From positions 1-13,153 of the forward strand of contig JANPIS010000234.1 in NCBI GenBank assembly GCA_031425095.1: a stretch of 13,153 nt of DNA. Reading direction: 5' to 3'. Source of the DNA: JANNXQ01 sp031425095. Its GTDB lineage: Bacteria; Verrucomicrobiota; Verrucomicrobiia; Chthoniobacterales; Chthoniobacteraceae. Position numbers and translations under genes: made by a program. This document shows positions 1-6,978 of this stretch, piece by piece (position 1 is the first letter of the stretch; each line of letters opens with the position of its first letter). A model generated the notes under the pieces. That model worked only from the letters and a program-made list of their open reading frames with translations. It ran no database searches and was not told the DNA's origin.

Positions 1-990
1 TTCGCGGCGTATCTCGGTGGACCCTTCGCGCACGGCACCGCCTTTCCGGCGAAGGACGCGGCTCCGTGGCTGGGTGGAATTTTGCTCGGTGCCGTCGGCG
101 TGGCGACCTTCGGCGTATGGCGTGGCCGCGCCGATGCGAGCTTCCTCCGCCGCGCGCTGCCCTGGCTGATGATCACGGGGTTCGGCCTCGCGAATGCGGC
201 GATCACGATGGTCGGACGGCTCGGCTTCGGAGTGCCGCAGGCCCTCGAATCCCGTTACTCGACTTACGCGCTGCTCGTGCCGCTCGGGCTCGTGCCCGTC
301 GCGGCACTGCTCGTCGCGCGGTGGCCCCGACGTGGCGGGGCCGATCGCCGGCTCGGCCAGGCGATGCTCGCGGGTGCCGCGGGTTCCATGGTGCTGCTGC
401 TGTGGCTGTCGCAGTTGCAGTTGTTTCCCGATTGGGAGGTGCGTCGCCGGACGATGCTCCTCGAGAAGGCCCTCATGCAGTTAGTCCGTTGCGTCGATGA
501 GCCGCGCCTGCTCCGCACCTACGTGACGCCGAACATCAAAGCGTTTCGTGGCACCGTCGAAGCACTCGACGGGCTTGGCTGGCTGCAGCCGCGTCCGCTC
601 GAAAGTCCCGTCATCGCTGCGATCGCCGAGGCGACGTCGCCGGGCGATCCCAACTGCGGCGTTATCGAACGCAAGATTCAGGAAGGAGCGACGTTTACGC
701 TCTACGGCTGGTCGGTCCTGCCCGAGGGCGTGCAGCCCGCGCATGCCGTGCTGCTCACCTTCGATGATGCGACGCGCGGTCCGGTGATCTTTTCCGTCGC
801 ACGTCTGAATGTGAAACGTGTCGATCTCGCGACCGCGACCGGTGAACCCGGTTACGTGGACGCGGGCTGGGTGCTGGAAGTCCCGCGCGCGAAGTTACCG
901 CCCGGTCCGCAGGTGGTGAAGGCCTGGGCTTACGATGCGGAGCAAGGTCGCGCCTGGCGGCTCGCGGGCGAGATGTCTGTCGCGCCGTAG
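1..990 (+). CDS. Polytopic membrane protein, paralogue of next gene (5' end outside window)
   Basis: The reading frame is open from base 1, so the true start lies upstream; 329 residues are visible. The visible part aligns end to end with residues 254-577 of the next gene, so roughly 250 N-terminal residues should be missing. Shared strings in order are RALPWLM, GRxGFG, ESRYSTYA (ETRYTTYA in the neighbour), SPGD, GWSVLP, VLLTFDD and VKAWAYDAE. The first ~130 visible residues hold about three or four membrane helices. The last ~100 residues are soluble and beta-rich, probably an extracytoplasmic sandwich domain. The GRxGFG...RY pattern occurs in uncharacterised membrane proteins with GT-C glycosyltransferase-like topology, so a role in surface glycan or lipid-linked sugar transfer is possible but unproven. 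No catalytic residue can be checked because the N-terminal loops are absent. Confidence 0.8.
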   Translation, partial: FAAYLGGPFAHGTAFPAKDAAPWLGGILLGAVGVATFGVWRGRADASFLRRALPWLMITGFGLANAAITMVGRLGFGVPQALESRYSTYALLVPLGLVPVAALLVARWPRRGGADRRLGQAMLAGAAGSMVLLLWLSQLQLFPDWEVRRRTMLLEKALMQLVRCVDEPRLLRTYVTPNIKAFRGTVEALDGLGWLQPRPLESPVIAAIAEATSPGDPNCGVIERKIQEGATFTLYGWSVLPEGVQPAHAVLLTFDDATRGPVIFSVARLNVKRVDLATATGEPGYVDAGWVLEVPRAKLPPGPQVVKAWAYDAEQGRAWRLAGEMSVAP

Positions 991-1011
991 CGGGAAACTT
1001 CGGCTGCCGCC

Positions 1012-2745
1012 ATGTCCACACCGCGCAGAGAAAGCGAATGCGGCGTTCTCCGTTGGCGCACCTGGTCGTGCATTGTGGCGCTGCCCGCACTGCTGCTCGC
1101 GACGCTCGTGGCGATCTACAGCGTGGATCTGCCCTCCTACGACCAATGGGTCGCAATCGCGCCGCTGCTCGAGAAGCTCGGCGATGGGACTCTGCGCCCG
1201 GACGACATCCTAGGCTTGCACAATGAGCACCGGATCGTGGTCCCGCGGCTGATCTTTCTACCGATTGCCGTGCTCACGCATTGGAACACGCAAGCGGAGA
1301 TGAGCCTGGTGTGGCTCACGCTGGTCGGGATCGCGGCGAACTGGTGGGGCCTGCTGCGGGCCACGGGATGGAAGGCCGGGCCGCTGGCGCACGGCCTCTT
1401 CGCGGCCATGGCGCTGCTCGTCTTCCACACGCTGCAGTTCGAGAATCTGCTCTCGGGTTTCCAATTCCACTTCGTCCTGCCGATCCTTTTTTTCAGCGCC
1501 GGGCTGTGGGCGGTGAAGGCGCAGTCGGCGCCGCGCGGTTTCGCAGTGGCGATGTTCCTCGCGACCCTCGCGACCTTCAGCAGTGCGCAAGGTCTGCTCT
1601 GCTGGCTTCTCTTCGCGCCGGTGCTCTGGTGGTCGGCGGGGCGGGGTGAGGGGCAATGGTGGATGGCTTATGTGGCGGTGGCGGGGGTGAATGTTGCGCT
1701 GTACTTCCGCGGCTACGTGAGTGTGGCCAAGCACGCGGTGCCGCATGATGCGTTGCAGACGCTGGGCTACGCGCTCGCCTATCTCGGTGCGCCTTTTGCG
1801 GACGGGCAGATCTTCCGCATCGTGGCGCAGGCTCAGTGGGCCGGTGCGGTGCTGCTCGCGCTTTTCCTCGCGGTCGCATGGACGCTGTGGCGAATGCGCG
1901 CCGATCACGCACTGGTCGGGCGCGCGCTGCCGTGGCTCATGGTCGCTCTGCTCGCCCTCGGGACGGCGGCGCTGACGGCGATCGGGCGCGCCGGCTTTGG
2001 CACTACGCAAGTGTTCGAGACGCGATACACGACGTATGCCGTGCTGCTTCCCATCGCCCTGCTGCCGCTTGGGGCGCTCTTGCTCGCGGAGCGCGCCGTC
2101 TCGCGAGCGTTGAGGTGGAGCGCGGTCGGTGTCGCGGTGTGCCTGCTCGCCATGCACTTCGTCGCGCAAGCCGTGCGGCTGCGGGTCTGGGCGGAACATC
2201 GGCAGCAGCGGCTGATGACGCGGGCGATCCTGCAAACCATGCACCTCGGGCGGGAAGGCGCGTGGGCGCATTTCGTCAGTCCCGAGCCGTCGCGCCTCGC
2301 GCGAACCGTGGCGGCGCTGCAGAAGCTCGGCGCGCTCAGAATAACGCCGATCGCGGAGGGAAAGATTGCCGCGGTGGGTGATCCGAAGTCTCCGGGCGAC
2401 GCCATGTATGGATGCCTGATGCAGCCGGAGCCGAGTGCCGGATTGGGGGCGCTGATCGGTGGTTGGGCGGTGCTGCCTTCGCGCGGGGAAGCCGCCGATT
2501 TGGTGCTGCTGACTTACGATGATCCCGAAGGCGAGCCGACGATCTTCGAAGTCACGCTGGCGCGTGCGAGTTCCCGACAGGCCCTCGCGGCGACGGGCGA
2601 TTTCGATCTCCTGCAAAGTGGCTGGCGGGTGGACCTCGATGCGACCCGGCTTCCGGAAAGTGCGCGCATCGTGAAGGCTTGGGCCTACGATGCGGAGTCT
2701 GGCCGTGCGCGGCGACTCGCGGGACAGACGGTGATCGAACGTTGA
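1012..2745 (+). CDS. Polytopic membrane protein with C-terminal soluble domain, possibly GT-C-like
   Basis: This 577-residue protein starts at an ATG 21 bases after the previous stop, with no clear Shine-Dalgarno, and is probably cotranscribed with its paralogue. About ten to eleven hydrophobic segments span residues 18-390, beginning with TM1 at about 18-37. The loop after TM1 carries SYDQW (D44) and NEHR (71-74), a placement resembling the acidic first loop of GT-C glycosyltransferases. GRAGFG (325-330) and ETRYTTY (336-342) precede the last helices. Residues ~390-465 form a linker with few hydrophobic runs. Residues ~470-577 form a domain shared with the upstream protein. GT-C membership is inferred from topology and placement of charged residues, and I cannot name the family. 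Alternatives are a polymerase- or flippase-like envelope protein. The gene converges on lpxK with only 6 bases between the stops. Confidence 0.85.
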   Translation: MSTPRRESECGVLRWRTWSCIVALPALLLATLVAIYSVDLPSYDQWVAIAPLLEKLGDGTLRPDDILGLHNEHRIVVPRLIFLPIAVLTHWNTQAEMSLVWLTLVGIAANWWGLLRATGWKAGPLAHGLFAAMALLVFHTLQFENLLSGFQFHFVLPILFFSAGLWAVKAQSAPRGFAVAMFLATLATFSSAQGLLCWLLFAPVLWWSAGRGEGQWWMAYVAVAGVNVALYFRGYVSVAKHAVPHDALQTLGYALAYLGAPFADGQIFRIVAQAQWAGAVLLALFLAVAWTLWRMRADHALVGRALPWLMVALLALGTAALTAIGRAGFGTTQVFETRYTTYAVLLPIALLPLGALLLAERAVSRALRWSAVGVAVCLLAMHFVAQAVRLRVWAEHRQQRLMTRAILQTMHLGREGAWAHFVSPEPSRLARTVAALQKLGALRITPIAEGKIAAVGDPKSPGDAMYGCLMQPEPSAGLGALIGGWAVLPSRGEAADLVLLTYDDPEGEPTIFEVTLARASSRQALAATGDFDLLQSGWRVDLDATRLPESARIVKAWAYDAESGRARRLAGQTVIER

Positions 2746-2751
2746 TCCGAC

Positions 2752-3951
2752 TTACGCAAAAAACCGCTCCGGCGCGACGAGCGGTCGCGTGTGGCAGATG
2801 CGTTCGACGAGGCTCTGCCAGCTCTCGTGGCCGGTGAGGATATCGATCTCCACGCGCAGGTAGTAGATCGGCACGTCGAGTCCGGTGAATTTGCCCGGGA
2901 AACGCACGCTGTCTTTTTCCGTGGTGATGATCGCGTCGAGATCGCGGCGCACGGCGCGGTCGTGCAGTTCCTCCAGTTCCCGTTCGCTGAAGCGGTGATG
3001 ATCGGCGTAACGCTTCGCGATTTCGAGATTGGCGCCGAGTGCGGTGAGTTTTTCCTCGAAGCTCTCGGGACGCGCGATGCCGGAGATGGCGGCAATGTAT
3101 TTGCCGGCGAGGTATTCGAGCGGACGGCGGTCGGCGGGGTCGTAAAGATTCTGGAGGTAGAGTGCCTGGTGCGTGCACTCGACGATCGCCGCGGTGCGGT
3201 TGAACTGGCGGATACGTTCGATGAGCGCGGTGTTGCCGCTCGCCGGGCTCTTCGTGATGAAGATGTAGCTGGCGCGGCGGAGATTGCGCGGCGGTTCACG
3301 GAGCGTTCCGCGCGGGAGCAGGTATTCATTTCCAAAGGGCGCCTGCGCGTCGATGAGGCAGACTTCGAGGCGATGCTTGAGGTGGAGGTATTGCATCCCG
3401 TCGTCGAGGATGAGCACGTCGCAATGCATCTCGCGCACGGCGTAGAGCGCGGCCCGGACGCGATCCTTGTCCACGAGCACGATCACGTCGCCGAGGGACT
3501 TGGCGAGCATGTAGGGTTCGTCGCCGGCGAAACGCGAATCGAGCAGCAGTCGCTGGCCATCGTGGACGATGCGCGGCTTGCGACGCTCCAGCCCGAGCCA
3601 CTTGCGCTGGAGCCGGCGAAAGAGCGGGGGCTTTCGCGATTTGTAGCCGCGACTCAGGATCGCGACGCGCCGTCCACCGTCCTGCAGAGTGCGCGCGAAT
3701 TTCTCGACGACGGGCGTTTTGCCCGTGCCGCCAACGGTGAGATTCCCGATCGAGATGACGAGACAGCCCGGAGCCCGCTCGCGCAGCAGGCGATGGCGAA
3801 AGAGCCAGAGCCGGGTCTGCACGCCGCCGCGAAAGAGCCAGCTCAGCCCGTAGAGAAACCACCGCAGCAGCGCCGCGCGCTTGCCGTAGCGACGCTCCAG
3901 GATGACGTCGATGGCAAACTCTTCAAAGCCCTCTAGCCAGCGGCGGAACAT
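2752..3951 (-). CDS. lpxK: Tetraacyldisaccharide 4'-kinase LpxK
   Basis: LpxK phosphorylates the 4' position of the tetraacyldisaccharide-1-phosphate lipid A precursor at the inner face of the cytoplasmic membrane. The family signatures are present. The Walker A loop is SIGNLTVGGTGKTP (67-80). RGYKSR is at 101-106 and GDEP at 143-146. The catalytic-region motif DDGMQ is at 183-187, LPRGTLREP at 212-220 and TTEKD at 343-347. A basic, partly hydrophobic N-terminus (about 27-50) fits the family's membrane anchor. At 399 residues it is longer than the ~330 of the E. coli enzyme. Part of the excess is an Arg/Lys-rich insertion between RGY and GDEP (about 106-128). The start ATG lies 9 bases after the stop of the upstream membrane protein, with AGAGAG just before it, so the two are probably cotranscribed. 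A terminator-like hairpin occupies its last codons. Confidence 0.95.
   Translation of the reverse strand: MFRRWLEGFEEFAIDVILERRYGKRAALLRWFLYGLSWLFRGGVQTRLWLFRHRLLRERAPGCLVISIGNLTVGGTGKTPVVEKFARTLQDGGRRVAILSRGYKSRKPPLFRRLQRKWLGLERRKPRIVHDGQRLLLDSRFAGDEPYMLAKSLGDVIVLVDKDRVRAALYAVREMHCDVLILDDGMQYLHLKHRLEVCLIDAQAPFGNEYLLPRGTLREPPRNLRRASYIFITKSPASGNTALIERIRQFNRTAAIVECTHQALYLQNLYDPADRRPLEYLAGKYIAAISGIARPESFEEKLTALGANLEIAKRYADHHRFSERELEELHDRAVRRDLDAIITTEKDSVRFPGKFTGLDVPIYYLRVEIDILTGHESWQSLVERICHTRPLVAPERFFA
2758..2784 (-). terminator. Intrinsic-terminator-like hairpin within the 3' end of lpxK
   Basis: Read on the minus strand, CCGCTC pairs perfectly with GAGCGG across a 9-base loop, and the second arm is followed at once by six T residues. 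This is the layout of a Rho-independent terminator for leftward transcription. It lies inside the lpxK coding sequence: the hairpin and T-run encode the final residues R-P-L-V-A-P-E-R-F-F, and the TAA stop is only a few bases further on. The plus strand has no T-run after the hairpin, so it would not act on the convergent gene. The 6-bp stem is short, so activity is uncertain. Confidence 0.5.
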
Positions 3952-3960
3952 GCTCTCTAT

Positions 3961-4437
3961 TTAGGCGACATTGGCTGAGTCACGATGACGGCGGCGAAAG
4001 TAGAACGCCAGCCAGGTGAAGGCAGCGATACAGAAGAAATGCGCTGCCGCAAAAGCACGATGCCAGGCAGGTGTCGGCATGTCGGTGAAGCCGCGCTGTT
4101 CGAGCTTCACGGCTGCGAGGTGCTCTCCGAGGATTGTGCTGTGCCAGAGATAGATGGGCAAAACGTAGAGGCCGAGAAAGGCAGTGAGGAAGTGCGGTGC
4201 AACGAGGAACCATGCGCCGCCGCCGGGTGCGCCGCCGATACAAATGAGCGCAATGGCGACCACCGCGATAGGAACCCCTATGAAAAAACTCACCGCCCAA
4301 GCGTCGTCGGAATACTGCGTCGCGGTTGTCATTATCGGTGGAAGTAAACTGAGCGGATACCCCCACGAGATGATCCAGCCTGCGATGGCAGCGGAAGAAC
4401 GTAGCCCGTGTGCAAAGGATGGATCGGAGCGTTTCAT
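3961..4437 (-). CDS. Small four-helix membrane protein, unknown function
   Basis: This 158-residue protein is not recognised. Four hydrophobic segments are visible at about residues 17-36, 48-68, 76-98 and 127-147, with a basic C-terminal tail (FRRRHRDS). Polar residues within or next to the segments include H82, H99 and H133, but no diagnostic motif is present. The gene sits between the toxin gene and lpxK on the same strand. Its TAA lies 9 bases before the lpxK start, so the two are probably cotranscribed, which weakly suggests an envelope role. The ATG at 4437 has no strong Shine-Dalgarno. Base composition looks slightly less GC-biased than in lpxK. Hydropathy supports a real gene rather than a chance frame, but function is open. 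Confidence 0.7.
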   Translation of the reverse strand: MKRSDPSFAHGLRSSAAIAGWIISWGYPLSLLPPIMTTATQYSDDAWAVSFFIGVPIAVVAIALICIGGAPGGGAWFLVAPHFLTAFLGLYVLPIYLWHSTILGEHLAAVKLEQRGFTDMPTPAWHRAFAAAHFFCIAAFTWLAFYFRRRHRDSANVA

Positions 4438-4488
4438 TTACTTTAAGCGTCCGCAGGTCGCCCAACCAAAACCGAGAACGCCCCCGGG

Positions 4489-4830
4489 TTACGCCGCGTT
4501 CGGTCGCAGATAGTCCGACAACCGTTGCAAGAGTCGCTGGTGCCGCTCCGGCGAGATGGAGCCGACGACCCCGTGAAATCGTTTCGCGGGAATGGTGGAA
4601 AGGAAGCCGAGGCGAATGATGGAAGCTGCCTTGAGGCCGCTGTCCGCAAAGTCCGCATCGGCCGGCCCAATAAACTCGTCAAAATCGGCGACACGTTGCT
4701 GAAGCTGGGTGCTGATGCCGCAAACGAGCCAATCGTCGAACGGCGGCATGCGCCGGAGTAACAATGCCGGACGCGGCTTGATGAATCCGTCGGCCTGCGG
4801 AAGGGACGCAAGAGCGATGTCGCCCTCCAT
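4489..4830 (-). CDS. PemK/MazF-family toxin of a type II toxin-antitoxin system
   Basis: MazF/PemK toxins are small sequence-specific endoribonucleases that cut mRNA and arrest growth unless bound by their antitoxin. This 113-residue protein begins with the fold's typical GDIALASLPQADG strand and loop (3-15). KPRPALLLR (18-26) follows and carries the conserved catalytic-type arginine (R20). CGISTQL (37-43) holds the conserved Ser/Thr (S40, T41). The later part, DFADSGLKAASIIRLGFLST (60-79) and ERHQRL (95-100), matches this subfamily. The length is normal and no key residue is missing. The start ATG overlaps the antitoxin stop by one base (TGATG), so translation is probably coupled. The exact RNA target site cannot be inferred. 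Confidence 0.85.
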   Translation of the reverse strand: MEGDIALASLPQADGFIKPRPALLLRRMPPFDDWLVCGISTQLQQRVADFDEFIGPADADFADSGLKAASIIRLGFLSTIPAKRFHGVVGSISPERHQRLLQRLSDYLRPNAA

Positions 4831-5048
4831 CAGAGCGGGCGTTTGATGTCGCTGAGCGAGTAATCGGGTTCGTCGGGTCCGTAGGCGCGCGCCAGGCTCT
4901 CGACGGCGAGCGCCTCCCAGTCGGAACGTTCTGAGTCGGGCTCTGGAAGCACCGTGACGATCAGCGGCGAATGCGGCGGGAGATCAAACGGCTCGTCGAG
5001 GACGATTCGGTCTCCATCGAAATGGGCTTTGAGAGCAACAGTTGGCAT
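4830..5048 (-). CDS. Antitoxin of the PemK/MazF-type toxin-antitoxin pair
   Basis: This 72-residue acidic protein directly precedes the toxin and ends in a TGATG overlap with it, the usual antitoxin-first order. The N-terminal half (residues 1-33) has the pattern AxFDGDxIxLDEPxDLPPxxPLIVTV, resembling AF2212/DUF104-type antitoxins, which form a small beta-barrel or hairpin domain. The C-terminal half, with AYGPDEPDYSLSDIK (55-69), is likely disordered when free and may wrap the toxin, as neutralising tails do in other type II antitoxins. It is not an obvious SpoVT/AbrB-type MazE, so the DNA-binding mode and autoregulation are uncertain. Family assignment comes from motif memory; the role comes from position and overlap. 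Confidence 0.75.
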   Translation of the reverse strand: MPTVALKAHFDGDRIVLDEPFDLPPHSPLIVTVLPEPDSERSDWEALAVESLARAYGPDEPDYSLSDIKRPL

Positions 5049-5102
5049 GGTCCACGATTACGCTGCCGCCGCACCTCCGGCAAGCGCGTGCGATTTCCCT
5101 TA

Positions 5103-5132
5103 CCGGGTATCCGGGACACGACGGAGTGTGTC
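5103..5132. repeat. Short repeats upstream of the antitoxin; possible operator
   Basis: The gap between thrB and the antitoxin gene holds a direct repeat CCGGG-TAT-CCGGG (5103-5115), followed at once by an inverted repeat with GACAC/GTGTC arms around 8 bases (5115-5132). Toxin-antitoxin operons often carry autoregulatory operators in this position. The arms are only 5 bp and a chance match is plausible. Confidence 0.25.
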
Positions 5133-5160
5133 GCTTCAGGGACGGTGGCGGCGCGCGGAG

Positions 5161-6096
5161 CTAGGTGACACACGCCCCTTCATTGTCCGCGGTCGTGATC
5201 AGCGTGTAGGCGTCCCCTTTGCCCGCGGCCGTGCGCATCGCGGCGGCAACGGCCTCGGGGTTCTCGAGCGTCAGGCAGCAGATCGTCGAGCCACTGCCGC
5301 TGAGGAATCCGCCGAGGGCGCCCCGGCCTTCCCCGGCAGCGATCACTTTCGGTAGGAATGGGATGAGCGACTCGCGATGCGGCTGGTGAAAATGATCGGT
5401 GAAGCTGCCGCGCAGCGCAGCGTAATCCTTCGACATGAAGGCGGCGGTGACGCGGCAGGCATTCACAGCGCTCTCGACCGCGAGCTGGCGGTCGAGCATT
5501 TCCGGCAGGACGGCACGCGCGGCGGGCGTGCTGACTTCATAATCCGGCACGAGCAGCACGAAGTACAGCTCTGGCGCGACCTTCGCGCGCAGTGGCTGGG
5601 CGCCGACCTTCGCGACGGTGAAGCCGCCGAAGGAGCCGGGCGCGGCGTTGTCCGGATGGCCTTCGAGCGTCGCGCAGAGTTCAAAGATGCGTTCGCGCGT
5701 GAGCGGGCGGCCGGAGAGCTCGTTCAGACCATGGAGCAGACCGAGCCGTACGGTGACGCTGCTGCCCATGCCGCGCGACTGCGGCACGTCGCCCTCGATT
5801 TCCCAATGAAAGGCAAACGAATCGACATGGGCGGCGGTGAAAAACTTCGCGGCCGCGTCGGTGGCCATCACGTGGGCCTGTGCCGGCCCGCCGCGGCGGA
5901 CGGTGACGCGATTGTAGAGCTGCATCGCGACGCCGAGGGCATCGAAGCCCGGCCCGAGATTCGCCGTCGTCGCGGGCACGCGGATGGTGACGGATTCATC
6001 GGCCCGCGCTGGTTTCGGTGGCTTCGCCACTTTGACCGCCACCGCTTTCGCCGGCGGCAGTTTGGATTTCACGTTTTGAGATTTGGTTTTGGCCAT
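5161..6096 (-). CDS. thrB: Homoserine kinase (GHMP kinase family), ThrB-type
   Basis: ThrB phosphorylates L-homoserine to O-phospho-L-homoserine, the step before threonine synthase in the cytoplasm. The GHMP motifs are in order. Motif 1 is RVPATTANLGPGFDALG (39-55). The phosphate-binding loop is PQSRGMGSSVTVRLG (105-119), slightly divergent from the usual GLGSSAA. LEGHPDNAAPGSFGGFT (144-160) follows, and the C-terminal GGFLSGSGSTI motif comes after it. The 311-residue chain includes a 35-residue N-terminal extension before the first strand. The extension is Lys/Ala/Pro-rich, is not a signal peptide, and is partly encoded by A-rich repeat-like DNA. In-frame GTG codons within it (residues 9, 19, 23) could be the real start. 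The gene is divergent from rph across 78 bases. Other GHMP kinases are possible, but ThrB fits best. Confidence 0.9.
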   Translation of the reverse strand: MAKTKSQNVKSKLPPAKAVAVKVAKPPKPARADESVTIRVPATTANLGPGFDALGVAMQLYNRVTVRRGGPAQAHVMATDAAAKFFTAAHVDSFAFHWEIEGDVPQSRGMGSSVTVRLGLLHGLNELSGRPLTRERIFELCATLEGHPDNAAPGSFGGFTVAKVGAQPLRAKVAPELYFVLLVPDYEVSTPAARAVLPEMLDRQLAVESAVNACRVTAAFMSKDYAALRGSFTDHFHQPHRESLIPFLPKVIAAGEGRGALGGFLSGSGSTICCLTLENPEAVAAAMRTAAGKGDAYTLITTADNEGACVT

Positions 6097-6174
6097 ATAG
6101 CGTGCGCGCTCGTTTCGGCGCGGTCTTCGAGTCCCTGCTTAAATGCAAAATCCCAAATCCTAAATCTAAATTCC
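6061..6174. repeat. A-rich imperfect heptamer repeats flanking the thrB/rph divergent promoter region
   Basis: On the plus strand, bases 6141-6174 consist of imperfect copies of an AAATCC(T)-like unit: AAATGC, AAAATCCC, AAATCCT, AAATCT, AAATTCC. Similar units, AAAACC, AAATCTC, AAAACGTG and AAATCC, read on the minus strand from 6092 down to 6061, inside the start of thrB. The two A-rich blocks thus face away from each other around a GC-rich core (6097-6140). They stand out sharply from the GC-rich surroundings. The rph start codon directly abuts the right-hand block, with no Shine-Dalgarno. The core must hold promoters for both genes, but I see no convincing -35/-10 pair. Confidence 0.5.
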
Positions 6175-6900
6175 ATGCCCCGACACGATGGCCGCGCACC
6201 CGAACAACTCCGCCCGCTCAGTTTCACCCCCGGCTTCGCGCCGCATTCCACCGGCTCCGTGCTCATCTCCGCGGGTGACACTCGCGTCATCTGCAGCGCC
6301 ATGATCGACGAATCAGTCCCGCCGTGGATGAAGGCGCAGAAGGTCAGCGGCGGCTGGATCACGGCGGAATACTCGATGCTCCCATACTCCACGCTCCAGC
6401 GGAAGGCCCGCGACGGCGCGCGCGGCAAGGTGGACGGTCGCAGTGTGGAGATCCAGCGCCTCATCGGCCGTTCGCTTCGCGCGGTGATCGATCTCGATCT
6501 CCTCGGCCCGCGGACGCTCTGCCTCGATTGCGACGTGCTTCAGGCCGACGGTGGCACCCGCACGGCATCGATCACCGGTGCGTGGGTGGCGGCCTCGCTC
6601 GCCTGCGAGCGGCTCAAGCGGGAGGGACTCCTGAAGCGCTCGCCGATTAAGAAGGGCATTGCCGCGGTGAGCGTGGGCGTCGTCGGCGGGCAGCCCTTGC
6701 TCGATCTCAACTACCTCGAAGACAAGGACGCCAGCGTGGATATGAACCTCGTGATGACCGACGACGGGCACTTCGTCGAAGTGCAGGGCTCGGGTGAGGA
6801 GACCACCTTCACCGAAACCGAACTCGCCGCGATGCTGGCGCTCGGCAAGCAGGGGATCGCGCAACTGCTTGCAGCGCAGCAGGCCGTGCTGGCGGGCTGA
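6175..6900 (+). CDS. rph: Ribonuclease PH
   Basis: RNase PH is a phosphorolytic 3'-5' exoribonuclease that trims tRNA 3' ends and works as a ring of six subunits. The 241-residue length matches the family (~240). Matching segments are GRAPEQLRPL (6-15), GWITAEYSMLP (60-70), DGRSVEIQRLIGR (87-99), LDCDVLQADGGTRTASITGA (117-136) and the DMNLVMT region (189-195), with EVQGSGEETTFTETEL after it. The phosphate-binding arginine region and catalytic-side acidic residues are present. The frame stays open far upstream, antisense to thrB, but homology begins at the ATG chosen here, where the protein starts MPRHDGR. No Shine-Dalgarno is visible; A-rich repeats precede the start. Confidence 0.96.
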   Translation: MPRHDGRAPEQLRPLSFTPGFAPHSTGSVLISAGDTRVICSAMIDESVPPWMKAQKVSGGWITAEYSMLPYSTLQRKARDGARGKVDGRSVEIQRLIGRSLRAVIDLDLLGPRTLCLDCDVLQADGGTRTASITGAWVAASLACERLKREGLLKRSPIKKGIAAVSVGVVGGQPLLDLNYLEDKDASVDMNLVMTDDGHFVEVQGSGEETTFTETELAAMLALGKQGIAQLLAAQQAVLAG

Positions 6901-6978
6901 CGCCTTCGCGAACGCAGAAGAATCACTTTTGGGGAGGTGGACTTTTCCCCGTCTTTGCGGCTACACACTCCGCGCAAC

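Noticed and set aside
1258..2616. Long open frame on the minus strand opposite the second tandem membrane protein gene
   Set aside because: Its product is Arg/Gln/Pro/His-rich low-complexity sequence typical of the antisense of a GC-rich gene, while the plus strand gives a coherent membrane protein with a paralogue.
2791..3936. Long plus-strand open frame opposite lpxK
   Set aside because: The minus strand encodes LpxK with all its motifs; the plus-strand product is acidic Ala/Glu/Val-rich shadow sequence.
5377..6174. In-frame plus-strand extension upstream of rph, antisense to thrB
   Set aside because: RNase PH homology starts at 6175; the upstream part is the shadow of thrB and contains no recognisable domain.
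6931..6939. GGGGAG plus GTG as a start for gmd
   Set aside because: The purine run abuts the GTG with no spacer, and the added 14 residues do not match the family; the ATG at 6979 fits the conserved N-terminus.
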